Assembly (NCBI GenBank): GCA_017303895.1
Contig: JAFLBF010000001.1
Location: 620,001 to 684,000 of the forward strand
DNA: 64,000 nucleotides
Direction: 5' to 3'
Origin: Bacteroidota bacterium
Lineage (GTDB): Bacteria; Bacteroidota; Bacteroidia; 2-12-FULL-35-15
In this document: piece after piece, positions 7,479-16,827 of the stretch
Layout: the number at the start of each line of letters is the position of its first letter
Position numbering within the stretch: position 1 is the stretch's first letter
Made by a program: the position numbers and the translations under genes
The notes under the pieces: generated by a model
The model's database searches: none
What the model saw: the letters and a program-made list of their open reading frames with translations, nothing else
What the model was told of the DNA's origin: nothing

Positions 7479-8403
7479 ATATTCGATCATTGCGATTATC
7501 GCTATTTTGGTGATCTATGCATGTGGCGGCCCGGGCGGAAAGCCTGAGCCAACAGATACACCTACCTCAGGAGAGGTAAATGTGGTGGTGGACGAATCAT
7601 TCACCCGTTTGTTCGATACACAGGTATATACCTTTCAATCGATCTATCCGAATGCAAAAGTGCATACGAAATTTGCTGCTGAAAAAGAAGCACTTGATCT
7701 GATGATCAACGATTCATGCAAAGTTGTAGTGATGTGCCGCGATCTTACTGATGCGGAGCGCAAACAATTTGAACTAAAGAACATCTTCCCGAAATCTACC
7801 AAGATCGCAGAAGATGCTATTGCTATCATTGTAAATCCGGAGAATCCTGATTCATTATTGACAGTGGATCGTATCAAGTCGGTTTTATTGGGTACCGATT
7901 CACTTTGGAATCAGTTGAATCCTGCATCTACATTTGGTAAGATCAATGCAGTATTCGATAATAGCGGTTCTGCGAATGCCAGATACATGCAAGACACACT
8001 TTTGGGCGGAAAAGCATTTGGGAAGAACGTTTTTGCGGTAAATTCAAATCCGGAAGTGATCGATTATGTGAGTAAAAATAAGAGTGCTATTGGATTTTTA
8101 AGCGTAAATTGGATCAGTGATCTGGATGATCCCCGTGTTCAGGAATTCTTAAAAACAGTAAAAGTTTTACGAATTGCTAAAACAGAAGGCGCTGCAGGCT
8201 ATAAGCCTTATCAGGCCTACATTAAAACGAAAGATTACCCTTTTACAAGGGATGTGTATATGATCAACCGTCAAACACGTGCCGGACTTGGCATGGGCTT
8301 TGTTTCATTTGTGGCAGGCGACAAAGGTCAGCTCATGATCCTAAAAGCCGGATTGATCCCTGCGATCGCTCCTGTTAGAATGGTTCAGGTAAATATGGAA
8401 TAG
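7459..8403 (+). CDS. PstS-like substrate-binding lipoprotein
   Basis: A 314-residue lipoprotein: a basic N-terminus and hydrophobic stretch end at a lipobox (VIYAC, Cys22), followed by a Pro/Thr-rich linker. The mature part has the fold pattern of the PstS/phosphate-binding group: VNVVVDESF at the start, VVMCRDLTDAE, then IIVNPENP, a GKINAVFDNSGSANARYM stretch resembling the phosphate-binding loop region, and KSAIGFLSVNWISD. No pst permease or ATPase genes are nearby. It sits in the TonB operon, so it may bind phosphate or another oxyanion delivered by a TonB-dependent receptor, or serve regulation; that is inference. It overlaps the previous gene by 20 bases. Confidence 0.8.
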   Translation: MQKQLNKYSIIAIIAILVIYACGGPGGKPEPTDTPTSGEVNVVVDESFTRLFDTQVYTFQSIYPNAKVHTKFAAEKEALDLMINDSCKVVVMCRDLTDAERKQFELKNIFPKSTKIAEDAIAIIVNPENPDSLLTVDRIKSVLLGTDSLWNQLNPASTFGKINAVFDNSGSANARYMQDTLLGGKAFGKNVFAVNSNPEVIDYVSKNKSAIGFLSVNWISDLDDPRVQEFLKTVKVLRIAKTEGAAGYKPYQAYIKTKDYPFTRDVYMINRQTRAGLGMGFVSFVAGDKGQLMILKAGLIPAIAPVRMVQVNME

Positions 8404-8433
8404 TATTTGAATAGTAAAGTAAAAAACACAATT

Positions 8434-10014
8434 ATGAACAGAATTAAATTATCAATTGTAGCATTTGTTTTGGCTTCATCTTCAATGATGGCTCAAACCT
8501 TACAAGATGCTATCAAATTAACGAACAACGAACAGTTTGATAAGGCCGATGCTGCTTTTAAAGCATTGATCGCTAATCAGGCAAACAATGGAGAATATCT
8601 GTTTTATTACGGAGAGAATTTCTTTAAGAACGAACGTCCTGAAAAGGCCTTAGAACAATATAAAAAGGCGGTTGAAGTGAACGCTACAAGCCCTTTTGGA
8701 TATGTTGGTTTAGGAAAGATCGAGTGGTACAGCGGAAAACAAGCAGAAGCAAAAGCGAACTTTTTTAAAGCACAAACATTAGCAGGTGGAAAAAATGCAA
8801 CTGTGTTGATGAAAATTGCAGAGGTGTACACACAAGCTGAAACAAAAAATTTAGCGGATGCGACTACCTTATTGGCACAAGCTGCTAAGTTGGAGCCTAA
8901 AAATCCGGAAGTGTTCATTTTAACAGGTGATGTATTCTTAGAGCAAAACGATGGAACCAATGCTGTAAATAATTATGAAAAAGCCGGTTCCTTAGACCCT
9001 AAATCAGTAAGAGCGATCTTGCGTCAAGGTCAGGTTTGGAACCGTGCAAAGAACTATACATTGGCGATCGATACTTACAAAAAAGCAAAGAATATAGATT
9101 CATCTTTCGCTCCTGCTTACCGTGAAATGGCGGAGATCTACTTACGTGCCGGTCAGTATGGTAATGCTGCTTACAATGCAAAACGTTATCTGGACATCAA
9201 CAATGATTGTGATGCACGCGGACGTTATGCAGGTATCTTATTCGAAGCAAAGAACTATAAAGAGTCGATCGTTGCAGCACTGGAAGCTCAAAAATGTGCT
9301 CCTGAGAATGTTTACTTATACCGTTATTTGGCATTTTCTCAATGTGAAGCAGCTGATTATACAAACGGTTTAGCAAACAGCGATGCTTTCTTTGCGAAAG
9401 CAACACCTGAAACGAAGATCGTTCCTAAGGATTATGAATACCGTGCAAAGTTATTGTCTAAGAACGGAAAAGATTCATTAGCAATAATTCAGTATAAAAA
9501 AGCAATGGAATTACAACCTGATAAAGATGAATTAAATTCTGATTTAGCAAATGCCTATATCAAGTTAAAAAGATTTCCGGAGGCAATTGAGGCATATAAA
9601 GCTAAGATGGCAAAATCAAAACCAAATGCGAATGATTACTTTGGAATTGGTCGTGCTTATTACTACAACAAAGATTTCGTAAATGCCGATTCATCATTTT
9701 CAGATCTTGTAAAAGATAAACCTGAATTGCCACTTGGTTATTTTTGGAGAGCAAAAGCAAATGTGCAACAAGATCTTAAAAATGAAAAATGGTTAGCAAA
9801 ACCATATTACGAAATGTATGTTAGCAAAGTAAAGCCTGAGGATGCAGAGAAGAACAAAAAAGATTTGATCGAAGCGTATAATTATTTAGCAGCCTATTAT
9901 GCAGATTCCTCTCGAAACGATTGCGCAAACGTTAAGTTGTATATGCAAAAAATTATAGAGCTTGATCCTACAAATGCTCAAGCAAAGAAAGTATTAGCAG
10001 GATTGAAGTGTTAG
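8434..10014 (+). CDS. Exported tetratricopeptide repeat protein
   Basis: 526 residues from the ATG at 8434; an in-frame TTG at 8407 is ignored because the ATG opens directly onto a signal peptide (MNRIKLSIVAFVLASSSMMAQ). The mature protein is a chain of TPR-like helical hairpins, for example YLFYYGENFFKNERPEKALEQY followed by repeated units containing A-x-x-Y/F-x-x-A-x-x-x-x-P. It is likely periplasmic and a protein-binding scaffold. It is the last gene of the exbB-to-TPR operon, closed by the terminator at 10032. The same order (TonB, PstS-like protein, TPR) occurs in other Bacteroidota as far as I recall, suggesting functional coupling, but the partner is unknown. Confidence 0.85.
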   Translation: MNRIKLSIVAFVLASSSMMAQTLQDAIKLTNNEQFDKADAAFKALIANQANNGEYLFYYGENFFKNERPEKALEQYKKAVEVNATSPFGYVGLGKIEWYSGKQAEAKANFFKAQTLAGGKNATVLMKIAEVYTQAETKNLADATTLLAQAAKLEPKNPEVFILTGDVFLEQNDGTNAVNNYEKAGSLDPKSVRAILRQGQVWNRAKNYTLAIDTYKKAKNIDSSFAPAYREMAEIYLRAGQYGNAAYNAKRYLDINNDCDARGRYAGILFEAKNYKESIVAALEAQKCAPENVYLYRYLAFSQCEAADYTNGLANSDAFFAKATPETKIVPKDYEYRAKLLSKNGKDSLAIIQYKKAMELQPDKDELNSDLANAYIKLKRFPEAIEAYKAKMAKSKPNANDYFGIGRAYYYNKDFVNADSSFSDLVKDKPELPLGYFWRAKANVQQDLKNEKWLAKPYYEMYVSKVKPEDAEKNKKDLIEAYNYLAAYYADSSRNDCANVKLYMQKIIELDPTNAQAKKVLAGLKC

Positions 10015-10031
10015 TTATGTAGACATTGAAC

Positions 10032-10064
10032 AAAAAAAGGCTCGATCAACTCGAGCCTTTTTTG
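10032..10064. terminator. Bidirectional terminator between convergent operons
   Basis: AAAAAAAGGCTCGA (10032-10045) pairs with TCGAGCCTTTTTTG (10051-10064) around loop TCAAC. A-run and T-run on both sides serve the rightward TPR gene and the leftward decarboxylase gene. Confidence 0.9.
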
Positions 10065-10067
10065 TTT

Positions 10068-11087
10068 TTATAAGAACATATCTTTTTTCAGATTCAACCA
10101 CTCCAGCGCGGAACCATGAAGCAGTAATTCTTTTACATCCTTTTCATAAGGCATTTCACGGATCAATTTGCCTGGTTCTAATTCTCCTAATGGGAAAGGA
10201 TAATCGGTTCCTAAAGCAACACGATTAGCACCAAACATACCCACCACATAATCCAGCATTTGATCATCGTGTACCAAGCTATCGATCCAGAATTTACCTA
10301 AGTATTCTTTCGGATTAATTGGATTGTCGATCGCTACCAGGTCGGGACGGCAATTAAAACCATGTTCGATGCGACCAATGGTAGCAGGGAAAGAGCCTCC
10401 ACCATGTGCAAAAGCAATACGTAAGTTTGGTAATCGTTCCATTACACCTCCAAAGATCAAGGAGCAGGCAGCACGTGATGTTTCTGCAGGCATACCCACC
10501 AGCCATGGTAACCAGTATTTTTGCATGTTTTGTTCGCCCATCATTTCCCATGGATGAATGAAAACAGCCATTCCTAGTTCTTCACAGGCTTTGAAGATCT
10601 CAAAGTATTTTTCTTCATTCAGGTTTTCCTGATTGATATTCGTTCCAATTTGTACTCCTACCAAACCAATCTTTTTGCAACGCTCCAGCTCTTTTATTGC
10701 CAGCTGAGGTGCTTGCATAGGAATGGTTCCTAAACCTATAAAACGCTTAGGATAACGGTGAACAATATCCGCAATGTGGTCGTTCAGGAACATGGATAAG
10801 TTCAAACAGTCTTCCGGCTTTGCCCAATAGCTGAACATAACCGGAACGGTGGATAATACTTGCACATCCACATGGTGATGATCACATTCGTGCATGCGTT
10901 TTTCAGCACTCCAGCAATTGTCTTCGATCTCTCTGAAAAACTTTCCATCATCGCGGATCATTTTAGCGCAGCATGGTTTGTGATGATCCAATTGAATGAA
11001 TCCGCCATACCCGAATTTTTCTTTCCAGTTTGGAATGTTCTCCGGAAGAATATGCGTGTGAATATCGATGGTAAGTATTTTGGCCAT
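10068..11087 (-). CDS. 2-amino-3-carboxymuconate-6-semialdehyde decarboxylase (ACMSD-type amidohydrolase)
   Basis: Predicted zinc enzyme that decarboxylates 2-amino-3-carboxymuconate semialdehyde in tryptophan/3-hydroxyanthranilate breakdown, diverting it from quinolinate. At 339 residues it is close to bacterial and animal ACMSD in length and along its whole sequence (FGYGGFIQLDHH, STVPVMFSYWAKPED, GTDYPFPLGELEPGKLI). Metal and catalytic residues line up: His10 and His12 (DIHTH), His178 (FIHPWE), His228 (FAHGGG), Asp295 (GTDYP), matching the Pseudomonas enzyme's 9/11/177/228/294 pattern. It is the last gene of a leftward run, 4 bases after gmk. No other kynurenine-pathway gene is in the window, so the pathway must be completed elsewhere. 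Confidence 0.88.
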   Translation of the reverse strand: MAKILTIDIHTHILPENIPNWKEKFGYGGFIQLDHHKPCCAKMIRDDGKFFREIEDNCWSAEKRMHECDHHHVDVQVLSTVPVMFSYWAKPEDCLNLSMFLNDHIADIVHRYPKRFIGLGTIPMQAPQLAIKELERCKKIGLVGVQIGTNINQENLNEEKYFEIFKACEELGMAVFIHPWEMMGEQNMQKYWLPWLVGMPAETSRAACSLIFGGVMERLPNLRIAFAHGGGSFPATIGRIEHGFNCRPDLVAIDNPINPKEYLGKFWIDSLVHDDQMLDYVVGMFGANRVALGTDYPFPLGELEPGKLIREMPYEKDVKELLLHGSALEWLNLKKDMFL

Positions 11088-11091
11088 AATG

Positions 11092-11655
11092 TTATTTTAA
11101 AAATTCTTCAACCGTTTTTTCTGCTTCTTCAAATGCATTTTCCAGCTTATCATTCAAAATGATCTTATCGAATTGATTTGCTGTTTTTAATTCCTGTTCC
11201 GCTTTCCCGATACGTCTGGCAATGCTTTCGGCATTTTCTGTTTCCCTTGATCTTAAACGTTTTTCCAAGTGTTCAATACTAGGAGGCATCACAAAAATGG
11301 CCAATGCTTTTTCTCCGAATTGTTTCTTTAAGTTCAATCCTCCGATCACATCCACATCAAAAATAACATGCTTTCCTTTTTTCCAGATGCGCTCGATCTC
11401 AGCACGCAATGTGCCATAAAAATTATTGGTATATACTTCTTCCCACTCCACAAATTCGCCTTTCTCTATCTTCTCTTTGAATTCATCTACGGATAAAAAA
11501 TAATAATCTTTCCCGTATTCTTCTCCTTTACGCATCTCTCTGCTACAAGCCGATACAGAGAATTCAAGATCAGGAAACACCTTTAACAAGTGATGTACAA
11601 TGGTTGTTTTACCTGCTCCGGATGGGGCTGAAAATATGACCAGTTTGCCTTCCAT
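11092..11655 (-). CDS. gmk: Guanylate kinase
   Basis: Cytosolic enzyme converting GMP and ATP to GDP and ADP. At 187 residues it is standard length. The P-loop is APSGAGKTT (about residues 10-18), the GMP-binding segment contains [20 protein letters not shown] (about 36-55) with the conserved Arg, Tyr pattern and the F-V-E-W-E-E-V-Y motif follows, and the lid and base segments have R-L-x-x-R. It starts one base after the yicC stop, the usual yicC-gmk pairing in Bacteroidota. In many relatives nadD follows; here the ACMSD-type gene follows after 4 bases. Confidence 0.95.
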   Translation of the reverse strand: MEGKLVIFSAPSGAGKTTIVHHLLKVFPDLEFSVSACSREMRKGEEYGKDYYFLSVDEFKEKIEKGEFVEWEEVYTNNFYGTLRAEIERIWKKGKHVIFDVDVIGGLNLKKQFGEKALAIFVMPPSIEHLEKRLRSRETENAESIARRIGKAEQELKTANQFDKIILNDKLENAFEEAEKTVEEFLK

Positions 11656-11656
11656 A

Positions 11657-12535
11657 TTACAATACGTTCAAAAGTTGTTCTTTTACTTTTTCTAATTCAT
11701 CCTTCATTTGCACCACCAGTTTTTGAATACCGGCATCGTTTGCTTTTGATCCAATGGTGTTGATCTCACGACCGATCTCCTGAGAAATAAACCCAAGCTT
11801 TCTTCCACTGGCAGGCTCTTTCATCGTTTCATTGAAATAATCCAAATGTGTTTTTAAGCGCAATTTCTCTTCGGTAATATCTAATTTCTCGATGTAATAG
11901 ATCAATTCCTGTTCAAATCTGTTTTGATCGATCTTGTTGATATCGATCACTTCTTCTAAGTTATTTTTAATTCTTTTTTTGATGTTGTCAATACGGGCAT
12001 TATCAAGGCTCAATACTTCGTTCAATAATTTTCCGATGATTCCGATCCTGTTTTGAAACTCTTTCTCTAAAGTTTTTCCCTCATCGTCTCTGAACTTTTG
12101 AAATGCTTCAATGGCTTTGTTGACAGCTTCTTTTACTTGATTCCATTCAGCTTCATCCAGCTCTACAGTTTCTTTTTCTGCTTTTAATACATCTGGCATT
12201 TTTACGACCAATGAAAGCAAATTTTCTTCTTTCTCATTGAGCTCTTGCGACAAGGATCGAAGTTCGTTGTAATAGGCTTTCGCTAAATTTTTATTAAGTG
12301 TTGTCGGAGCTGTTTCCTGTGTACTTTCTGTGTAAACACTCACATCCACTTTCCCTCTTTCCAGTTGTTTGGAAAGTTCGGTTCTTAATTCCAATTCTTT
12401 TTCTTTGTACAAATACGGAATACGAAGATTAAGATCAAGTTGTTTGCTGTTGAGTGAGCGTATTTCAACGGTGATCTTTTTGCCGGGAATTTCATTTACA
12501 GCTTTCCCGAAGCCTGTCATCGACTTAAAACTCAT
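11657..12535 (-). CDS. YicC/YloC family endoribonuclease
   Basis: 292 residues, standard for YicC/YloC proteins, which act in RNA decay as endoribonucleases. The N-terminal signature [10 protein letters not shown] (residues 3-12) and [15 protein letters not shown] (about 29-43) are diagnostic. The middle is coiled-coil-like and charged. The C-terminal domain has the conserved [20 protein letters not shown] and ends in a Lys/Glu/Leu helix. It is encoded immediately upstream of gmk, as in most bacteria, and 43 bases after the EamA gene in the same leftward run. Confidence 0.93.
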   Translation of the reverse strand: MSFKSMTGFGKAVNEIPGKKITVEIRSLNSKQLDLNLRIPYLYKEKELELRTELSKQLERGKVDVSVYTESTQETAPTTLNKNLAKAYYNELRSLSQELNEKEENLLSLVVKMPDVLKAEKETVELDEAEWNQVKEAVNKAIEAFQKFRDDEGKTLEKEFQNRIGIIGKLLNEVLSLDNARIDNIKKRIKNNLEEVIDINKIDQNRFEQELIYYIEKLDITEEKLRLKTHLDYFNETMKEPASGRKLGFISQEIGREINTIGSKANDAGIQKLVVQMKDELEKVKEQLLNVL

Positions 12536-12578
12536 TGTATAAATGATTAGATAACAAATGTACTATTTTTTGTGCAAG

Positions 12579-13499
12579 CTATTCAGGCAGCTCCTTACTT
12601 TTCGGCAGGCTTTTTTTGAAAGGCATACTTACGAGGTATACACCAAAAATAATGAGCACTCCGGCAGTTAGTTTACGCAGGTCGAGTTCATCGTTTTTGT
12701 AATAAACAATGGCAATGAGCGAAGCTAAAAAGGGTTGTAAATAAATGTAAATACTTACCACAGATGGACTTAATGCTCTAAGTGCATAGGTGTTTAAAAT
12801 GTAGGCAAAGAAGGTGGTAGCAAGCACCACAAATAAAACATCTTTCCAGATGTGTGGTGTAAAGGTTTCCCACTGGATGGATTGGAATTCATTAAATCCA
12901 AAGGGAAGCACATATAAAAAGCCAAACAAAAACACCCATTTCACAACAGTAAAGGTGTTGTATTTTTGCATCAAGGGCTTTACCAGAACAACATACATAG
13001 CCCAGGAAACAGAATTGATCAGTATCAGCATATCGCCAAATAAAGTGTCAGATCCTAAGGCAAAATCTTTTCCATATAATAACATGATCAAGGCACCAAC
13101 AATTCCGATAAGGATACCGGCTATTTTTTGAAAAGAGATCTTTTCTTTTAAAAATACAGCTGCTATGATCATCACAATAATAGGATTGGAGGTCATGATG
13201 ATAGCACCATTGATGGGTTTAGTTAAACTGAGTCCTTTCAAAAAAAGAAGCTGATTTAACGCCACTCCAAAAACGGCTAACAATGCCATTCTCGGAAGAT
13301 CTTTTTTATCTACCTTCTCTTTAATAAAAAATGTTCCAACGATCCAAAACAGTGAAAGGGCCCCGCCTACTCGCATGAGCACAAAAGCAAAAGGTTGAAC
13401 AAAAGCAGGCATCACTTCTTTTGCAATGGAGAAGTTGGCTGCATAGATAATGTTAACGATTATCAATGCCAGATGTGCTTGCAGTGTTTTGTTCTTCAC
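12579..13499 (-). CDS. EamA/DMT family transporter
   Basis: A 306-residue inner-membrane protein with ten hydrophobic segments in two five-helix EamA repeats, typical of drug/metabolite transporters exporting amino acids or metabolites. Repeat one contains NFSIAKEVMPAFVQPFAFVL and the TSNPIIVMIIAAVFLKEK stretch; repeat two ends with SPSVVSIYIYLQPFLASLIA, the characteristic end of EamA domains, followed by a soluble basic tail. Its start codon overlaps the arsC-like stop by one base, so the genes are probably cotranslated. Substrate unknown. Confidence 0.9.
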   Translation of the reverse strand: MKNKTLQAHLALIIVNIIYAANFSIAKEVMPAFVQPFAFVLMRVGGALSLFWIVGTFFIKEKVDKKDLPRMALLAVFGVALNQLLFLKGLSLTKPINGAIIMTSNPIIVMIIAAVFLKEKISFQKIAGILIGIVGALIMLLYGKDFALGSDTLFGDMLILINSVSWAMYVVLVKPLMQKYNTFTVVKWVFLFGFLYVLPFGFNEFQSIQWETFTPHIWKDVLFVVLATTFFAYILNTYALRALSPSVVSIYIYLQPFLASLIAIVYYKNDELDLRKLTAGVLIIFGVYLVSMPFKKSLPKSKELPE

Positions 13500-13849
13500 T
13501 ATAGTTCGGATTTAGCTGCAGCAACAGTGTTTTTGGAGTTTCCAACAAATATTTTGTTGTTCACAATAATGACCGGTCTTTTCAGAAAAGTATATTCTTC
13601 CAGAATATATTTTTTATAATCATCTTCGGTTAGGGTCATTTTGTCTAAGCCTAAAGCTCTGTATTTCATGGCAACACGACTAAATAAGGCTTCATAGCTT
13701 CCTGCCATTTTTTTCATTTCAGCAAGTTGTGCAGCAGTGATCTTTTCGGTTTTGATATCTTGAAATTCAAACTTCTTTTCTTTTAGTCCTAATTCATTAA
13801 TGATACGGACACAAGTAGAGCAGGAGCTTAAGTGGTATATTTTTTTCAT
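13499..13849 (-). CDS. ArsC/Spx-like thioredoxin-fold protein
   Basis: 116 residues with the ArsC family fold: an N-terminal strand leading to CSTC (Cys10 and Cys13, from KIYHLSSCSTC), then FQDIKTEKITAAQL, and the later RPVIIVNNKIFVGN that matches the conserved Arg-Pro strand of arsenate reductases. The CxxC pair resembles Spx more than the single-Cys glutaredoxin-dependent ArsC. Arsenate reduction is therefore only one option; many chromosomal homologues are uncharacterised oxidoreductases or regulators. It overlaps the upstream secreted-protein gene by 4 bases and EamA by one base. No arsenic transport genes are nearby. Confidence 0.8.
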   Translation of the reverse strand: MKKIYHLSSCSTCVRIINELGLKEKKFEFQDIKTEKITAAQLAEMKKMAGSYEALFSRVAMKYRALGLDKMTLTEDDYKKYILEEYTFLKRPVIIVNNKIFVGNSKNTVAAAKSEL

Positions 13850-14316
13850 TGTTTTATTTGGCTATTATAGTATTCTTTGGTCCAATTAGTGGTGTAGAAA
13901 ACGATCGTAGTACAATTATCTGTTTTGGTGCTTTCTAACCTCATCACTTGAAAGCGTTTGTATTTTGAAATGTATTCGCCATTTTTTGACAGTCTCCATT
14001 TGTAATACTTATCATTTAAAAATTCATTGAAATGCTTTTGTGAACAGTCGCCACAAGAGTATTTAAATTGAGATTCTTCACAAAGATTATCCTCATTGAA
14101 TTTAAATGAACAGCTGATCGTTTCAAATCCAGTGATCATGATCGTTAGCACACCGGAAGAGTCATTTACCGAAATATTATACTTTTTATTCTTTTTAGAA
14201 AGATCATTGAATTGATCAACGATCTCTTTTTTCTCTAAAAAAAGATAGTTATTAAAGCTCTGAGCATGCGAGGGCAAACAAAGAAATAAAAAGAATGCAA
14301 AAAAAAGTGACTTCAT
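13846..14316 (-). CDS. Small secreted protein of unknown function
   Basis: 156 residues with a clear signal peptide (MKSLFFAFFLFLCLPSHAQ, cleavage after Ala-Gln). The mature part is charged, with four cysteines, two close together (CGDC) and others at about residues 78 and 139, which suggests disulfides, plus several aromatic residues near the end. I do not recognise a family. It lies between the M42 peptidase gene (stop/start overlap TAATG) and the ArsC-like gene (4-base overlap), so it is translated in the same operon. Confidence 0.7.
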   Translation of the reverse strand: MKSLFFAFFLFLCLPSHAQSFNNYLFLEKKEIVDQFNDLSKKNKKYNISVNDSSGVLTIMITGFETISCSFKFNEDNLCEESQFKYSCGDCSQKHFNEFLNDKYYKWRLSKNGEYISKYKRFQVMRLESTKTDNCTTIVFYTTNWTKEYYNSQIKQ

Positions 14317-15362
14317 TATTTGAAACTCCAGTCGTATTTATCCAGATCTTGAATACAATGTTTTAACAGATCAATACTTGCCCTGATATCCGACTTATCA
14401 GCCATTTCAATTACCTGGTGAATATGACGAGTTGGAATGGAGATAGCACCTGAGATGGCTCCTCCCGGATTCATCCGTTGCAATGCAGCCGTATCGGTTC
14501 CACCGGCAGGAAGAATTTCTGTCTGGTATTTGATCTTGTGTTTTTTGGCTGTTTGTTTCATGAATTTCACCATGCGGTAATCGCAAATGGTGGAAGCATC
14601 CATGATCTTTACAGCTACACCATCACCTAATTTGGTGACCATTTCGTATGCTTTCGCACCGGGAACATCAAATGCGATGGTTGTATCCAATCCGAATCCA
14701 AAGTCGGGAGAGATCTGTAATGCAGATGCATTTGCTCCACGAATCCCTACTTCTTCTTGAACAGTAAATACAGCATACACATCATAAGGTGATGTTTTTA
14801 ATTCACGTAATGTTTCAATTAAAATAAAAACAGAAACACGATTATCGATCGATTTACAATTTACACAATTGCCCATTTCGATCAGTTCACGCTGACGGGT
14901 AACCGTATCGCCTACACTCACTATCTTTTCAACTTCTTTTTTACTTAATCCAAGATCAATAAAATAATCGGAGATCGGAACTACTTTTTCACGTTCAGAA
15001 GGACTCATCATGTGAATAGGTTTGGATCCCATCACACCGATAATGTCCTTTTTTCCATGTACGATCACTCGTTGTGCGGTCAATGTTTTCGGGTCAAATC
15101 CGCCTAATGGAATAAATCTTAAAAATCCATTCTCATCAATATGGGTTACAATAAAGCCGATCTCATCCATGTGAGCAGCGATCATTACTTTTTTGTCTTT
15201 CTTCCCTTTTTTGAAAGCAGTAACATTACCCATATTATCAACAGAAACGCTGTCTGCTAGTTTTTTTACTTCGCGTAATACTACTTCTCTGATGCGCTGT
15301 TCATGTCCGGGTGCACCGGCCACTTCACAGATCTCTTTTAATAGCTTTATATTGATGCTCAT
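14316..15362 (-). CDS. M42 family metallopeptidase
   Basis: A 348-residue cytosolic aminopeptidase of the M42/M18 clan (glutamyl aminopeptidase or endoglucanase-M type; those names are often interchanged). Metal and catalytic residues are visible: AAHMDEIGF (His and the catalytic Asp), CKSIDNRVSV (bridging Asp), VQEEVGIRG (catalytic and metal Glu pair), GLDTTIAFD, and the C-terminal PTRHIHQVIEM (last metal His). The early motif CEVAGAPGHEQRIRE is typical for M42. It probably forms tetrahedral dodecamers, as known relatives do. It lies 9 bases after pyruvate kinase in the leftward run. Confidence 0.92.
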   Translation of the reverse strand: MSINIKLLKEICEVAGAPGHEQRIREVVLREVKKLADSVSVDNMGNVTAFKKGKKDKKVMIAAHMDEIGFIVTHIDENGFLRFIPLGGFDPKTLTAQRVIVHGKKDIIGVMGSKPIHMMSPSEREKVVPISDYFIDLGLSKKEVEKIVSVGDTVTRQRELIEMGNCVNCKSIDNRVSVFILIETLRELKTSPYDVYAVFTVQEEVGIRGANASALQISPDFGFGLDTTIAFDVPGAKAYEMVTKLGDGVAVKIMDASTICDYRMVKFMKQTAKKHKIKYQTEILPAGGTDTAALQRMNPGGAISGAISIPTRHIHQVIEMADKSDIRASIDLLKHCIQDLDKYDWSFK

Positions 15363-15371
15363 GTGTTTGTT

Positions 15372-16805
15372 TTATTCAACTGCTGATAATTTGATCATGT
15401 TTGATTTTCCTTTTTCACTCAATGGAATACTTGCAATATTGATCACAAGGTCGTTGGTTTTCACCATTCCATTTTTTTTCAGGATAAATTTGATATCAGC
15501 GATCGTATGATCCGTACTGATATTTTTATCGTAATAGAAACCTTTCACACCCCACACCAGGTTGAGTGTAGTAAGAATGTCGTAGTTATCGGTAAATACA
15601 AATATGTTTGCTTTCGGTCGGTGACTCGCTAATTTGAAAGCCGTGTAGCCGGAATGTGTCATGGTAACAATGGCTGCAGCACTTGTACGTTGAGCCATTT
15701 TCGCAGCAGTATAACAAATAGAGTCGGATAAGAAACGTTCGTTACGGATATCTACTTCAGGTGCTGCATTTTCACGGTTGTAAATATCTGCTTCCTGTTC
15801 AACATGCTGAATAATTTTGGTCATGGCTTCCACCACTTTTGCAGGATGATTTCCTACAGAAGTTTCACCACTCAACATTACAGCATCTGCACCATCCATT
15901 ACACTGTTGGCAACGTCATTCACTTCGGCACGGGAAGGACTGATATTGGTGATCATGCTTTCCATCATTTGGGTGGCAATGATAACCGGTTTGGATTGTT
16001 CCAGACATTTACGCACCAGCATTTTTTGGATAACAGGAACTTGTTGCATCGGAACTTCCACCCCTAAGTCGCCACGGGCAACCATAAGTGCATCTGTTTC
16101 TTTTATAATTGCATCGATCTCGAAGATCGCTTCGGGTTTTTCAATTTTAGCGACCACACGTGTGCGGATCTTTTGATTGAAATTAGCGATCAAATGTTTT
16201 AGTTCGATGATATCGGAAGCAGAGCGGACAAATGAAAGTCCTACCCAATCCACATGGTTGGTCAATGCAAAATCAAGATCTTTCAGATCTTTTTCCGTTA
16301 AACAAGGCAATGATACTTTTGTATTTGGCAAGTTCACTCCTTTTTTGGAAGAAAGGATCCCGCCATGTTTTATCACAGCTTTTACTTCATCTACACCATT
16401 GGTAGAAACTGTTTCTAGCAACAACTTTCCATCATCGATCAAAATGTTTTCTCCTACTTTCACATCTTTTGGAAATTGCGGGTAAGTGATATACACACGT
16501 TCTGCAGTACCTACACATTCTTGAGTGGTAATGATGATCTCTTTGCCGGCAACTAATTCCACGCCATTGTTTTCAACTACTCCAATGCGAAGCTTCGGTC
16601 CTTGCAGATCGGCAAGGATGGCGGTATGTGTGCCTAGTTTTTTATTGATCTCACGGATGGTGTTGATCTGTTGTAATACGTTGTCGTATGAGCCATGCGA
16701 AAAATTAATACGGCAAACATCAGCTCCTGCTTTGATCATTCCTTCAATAACTTCGGCCGATGATGATGCCGGTCCTAATGTTGCTACAATCTTTGTTCTT
16801 TTCAT
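15372..16805 (-). CDS. pyk: Pyruvate kinase
   Basis: Last step of glycolysis: phosphoenolpyruvate and ADP to pyruvate and ATP, in the cytosol. 477 residues, full length. Conserved elements include RTKIVATLGPASSS at the start, the KKGVNLPNT loop, LSFVRSASD, the phosphate and metal site VARGDLGVEVP, and the signature MMESMITNISPSRAEVNDVANSV followed by DAVMLSGETSVGNHP. The C-terminal regulatory domain (about 350-477) is present. It follows an IPExxxVDY gene, a pairing I recall from other Bacteroidota genomes. Confidence 0.96.
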   Translation of the reverse strand: MKRTKIVATLGPASSSAEVIEGMIKAGADVCRINFSHGSYDNVLQQINTIREINKKLGTHTAILADLQGPKLRIGVVENNGVELVAGKEIIITTQECVGTAERVYITYPQFPKDVKVGENILIDDGKLLLETVSTNGVDEVKAVIKHGGILSSKKGVNLPNTKVSLPCLTEKDLKDLDFALTNHVDWVGLSFVRSASDIIELKHLIANFNQKIRTRVVAKIEKPEAIFEIDAIIKETDALMVARGDLGVEVPMQQVPVIQKMLVRKCLEQSKPVIIATQMMESMITNISPSRAEVNDVANSVMDGADAVMLSGETSVGNHPAKVVEAMTKIIQHVEQEADIYNRENAAPEVDIRNERFLSDSICYTAAKMAQRTSAAAIVTMTHSGYTAFKLASHRPKANIFVFTDNYDILTTLNLVWGVKGFYYDKNISTDHTIADIKFILKKNGMVKTNDLVINIASIPLSEKGKSNMIKLSAVE

Positions 16806-16827
16806 GTTTTATAATTGATTCTGTTTT

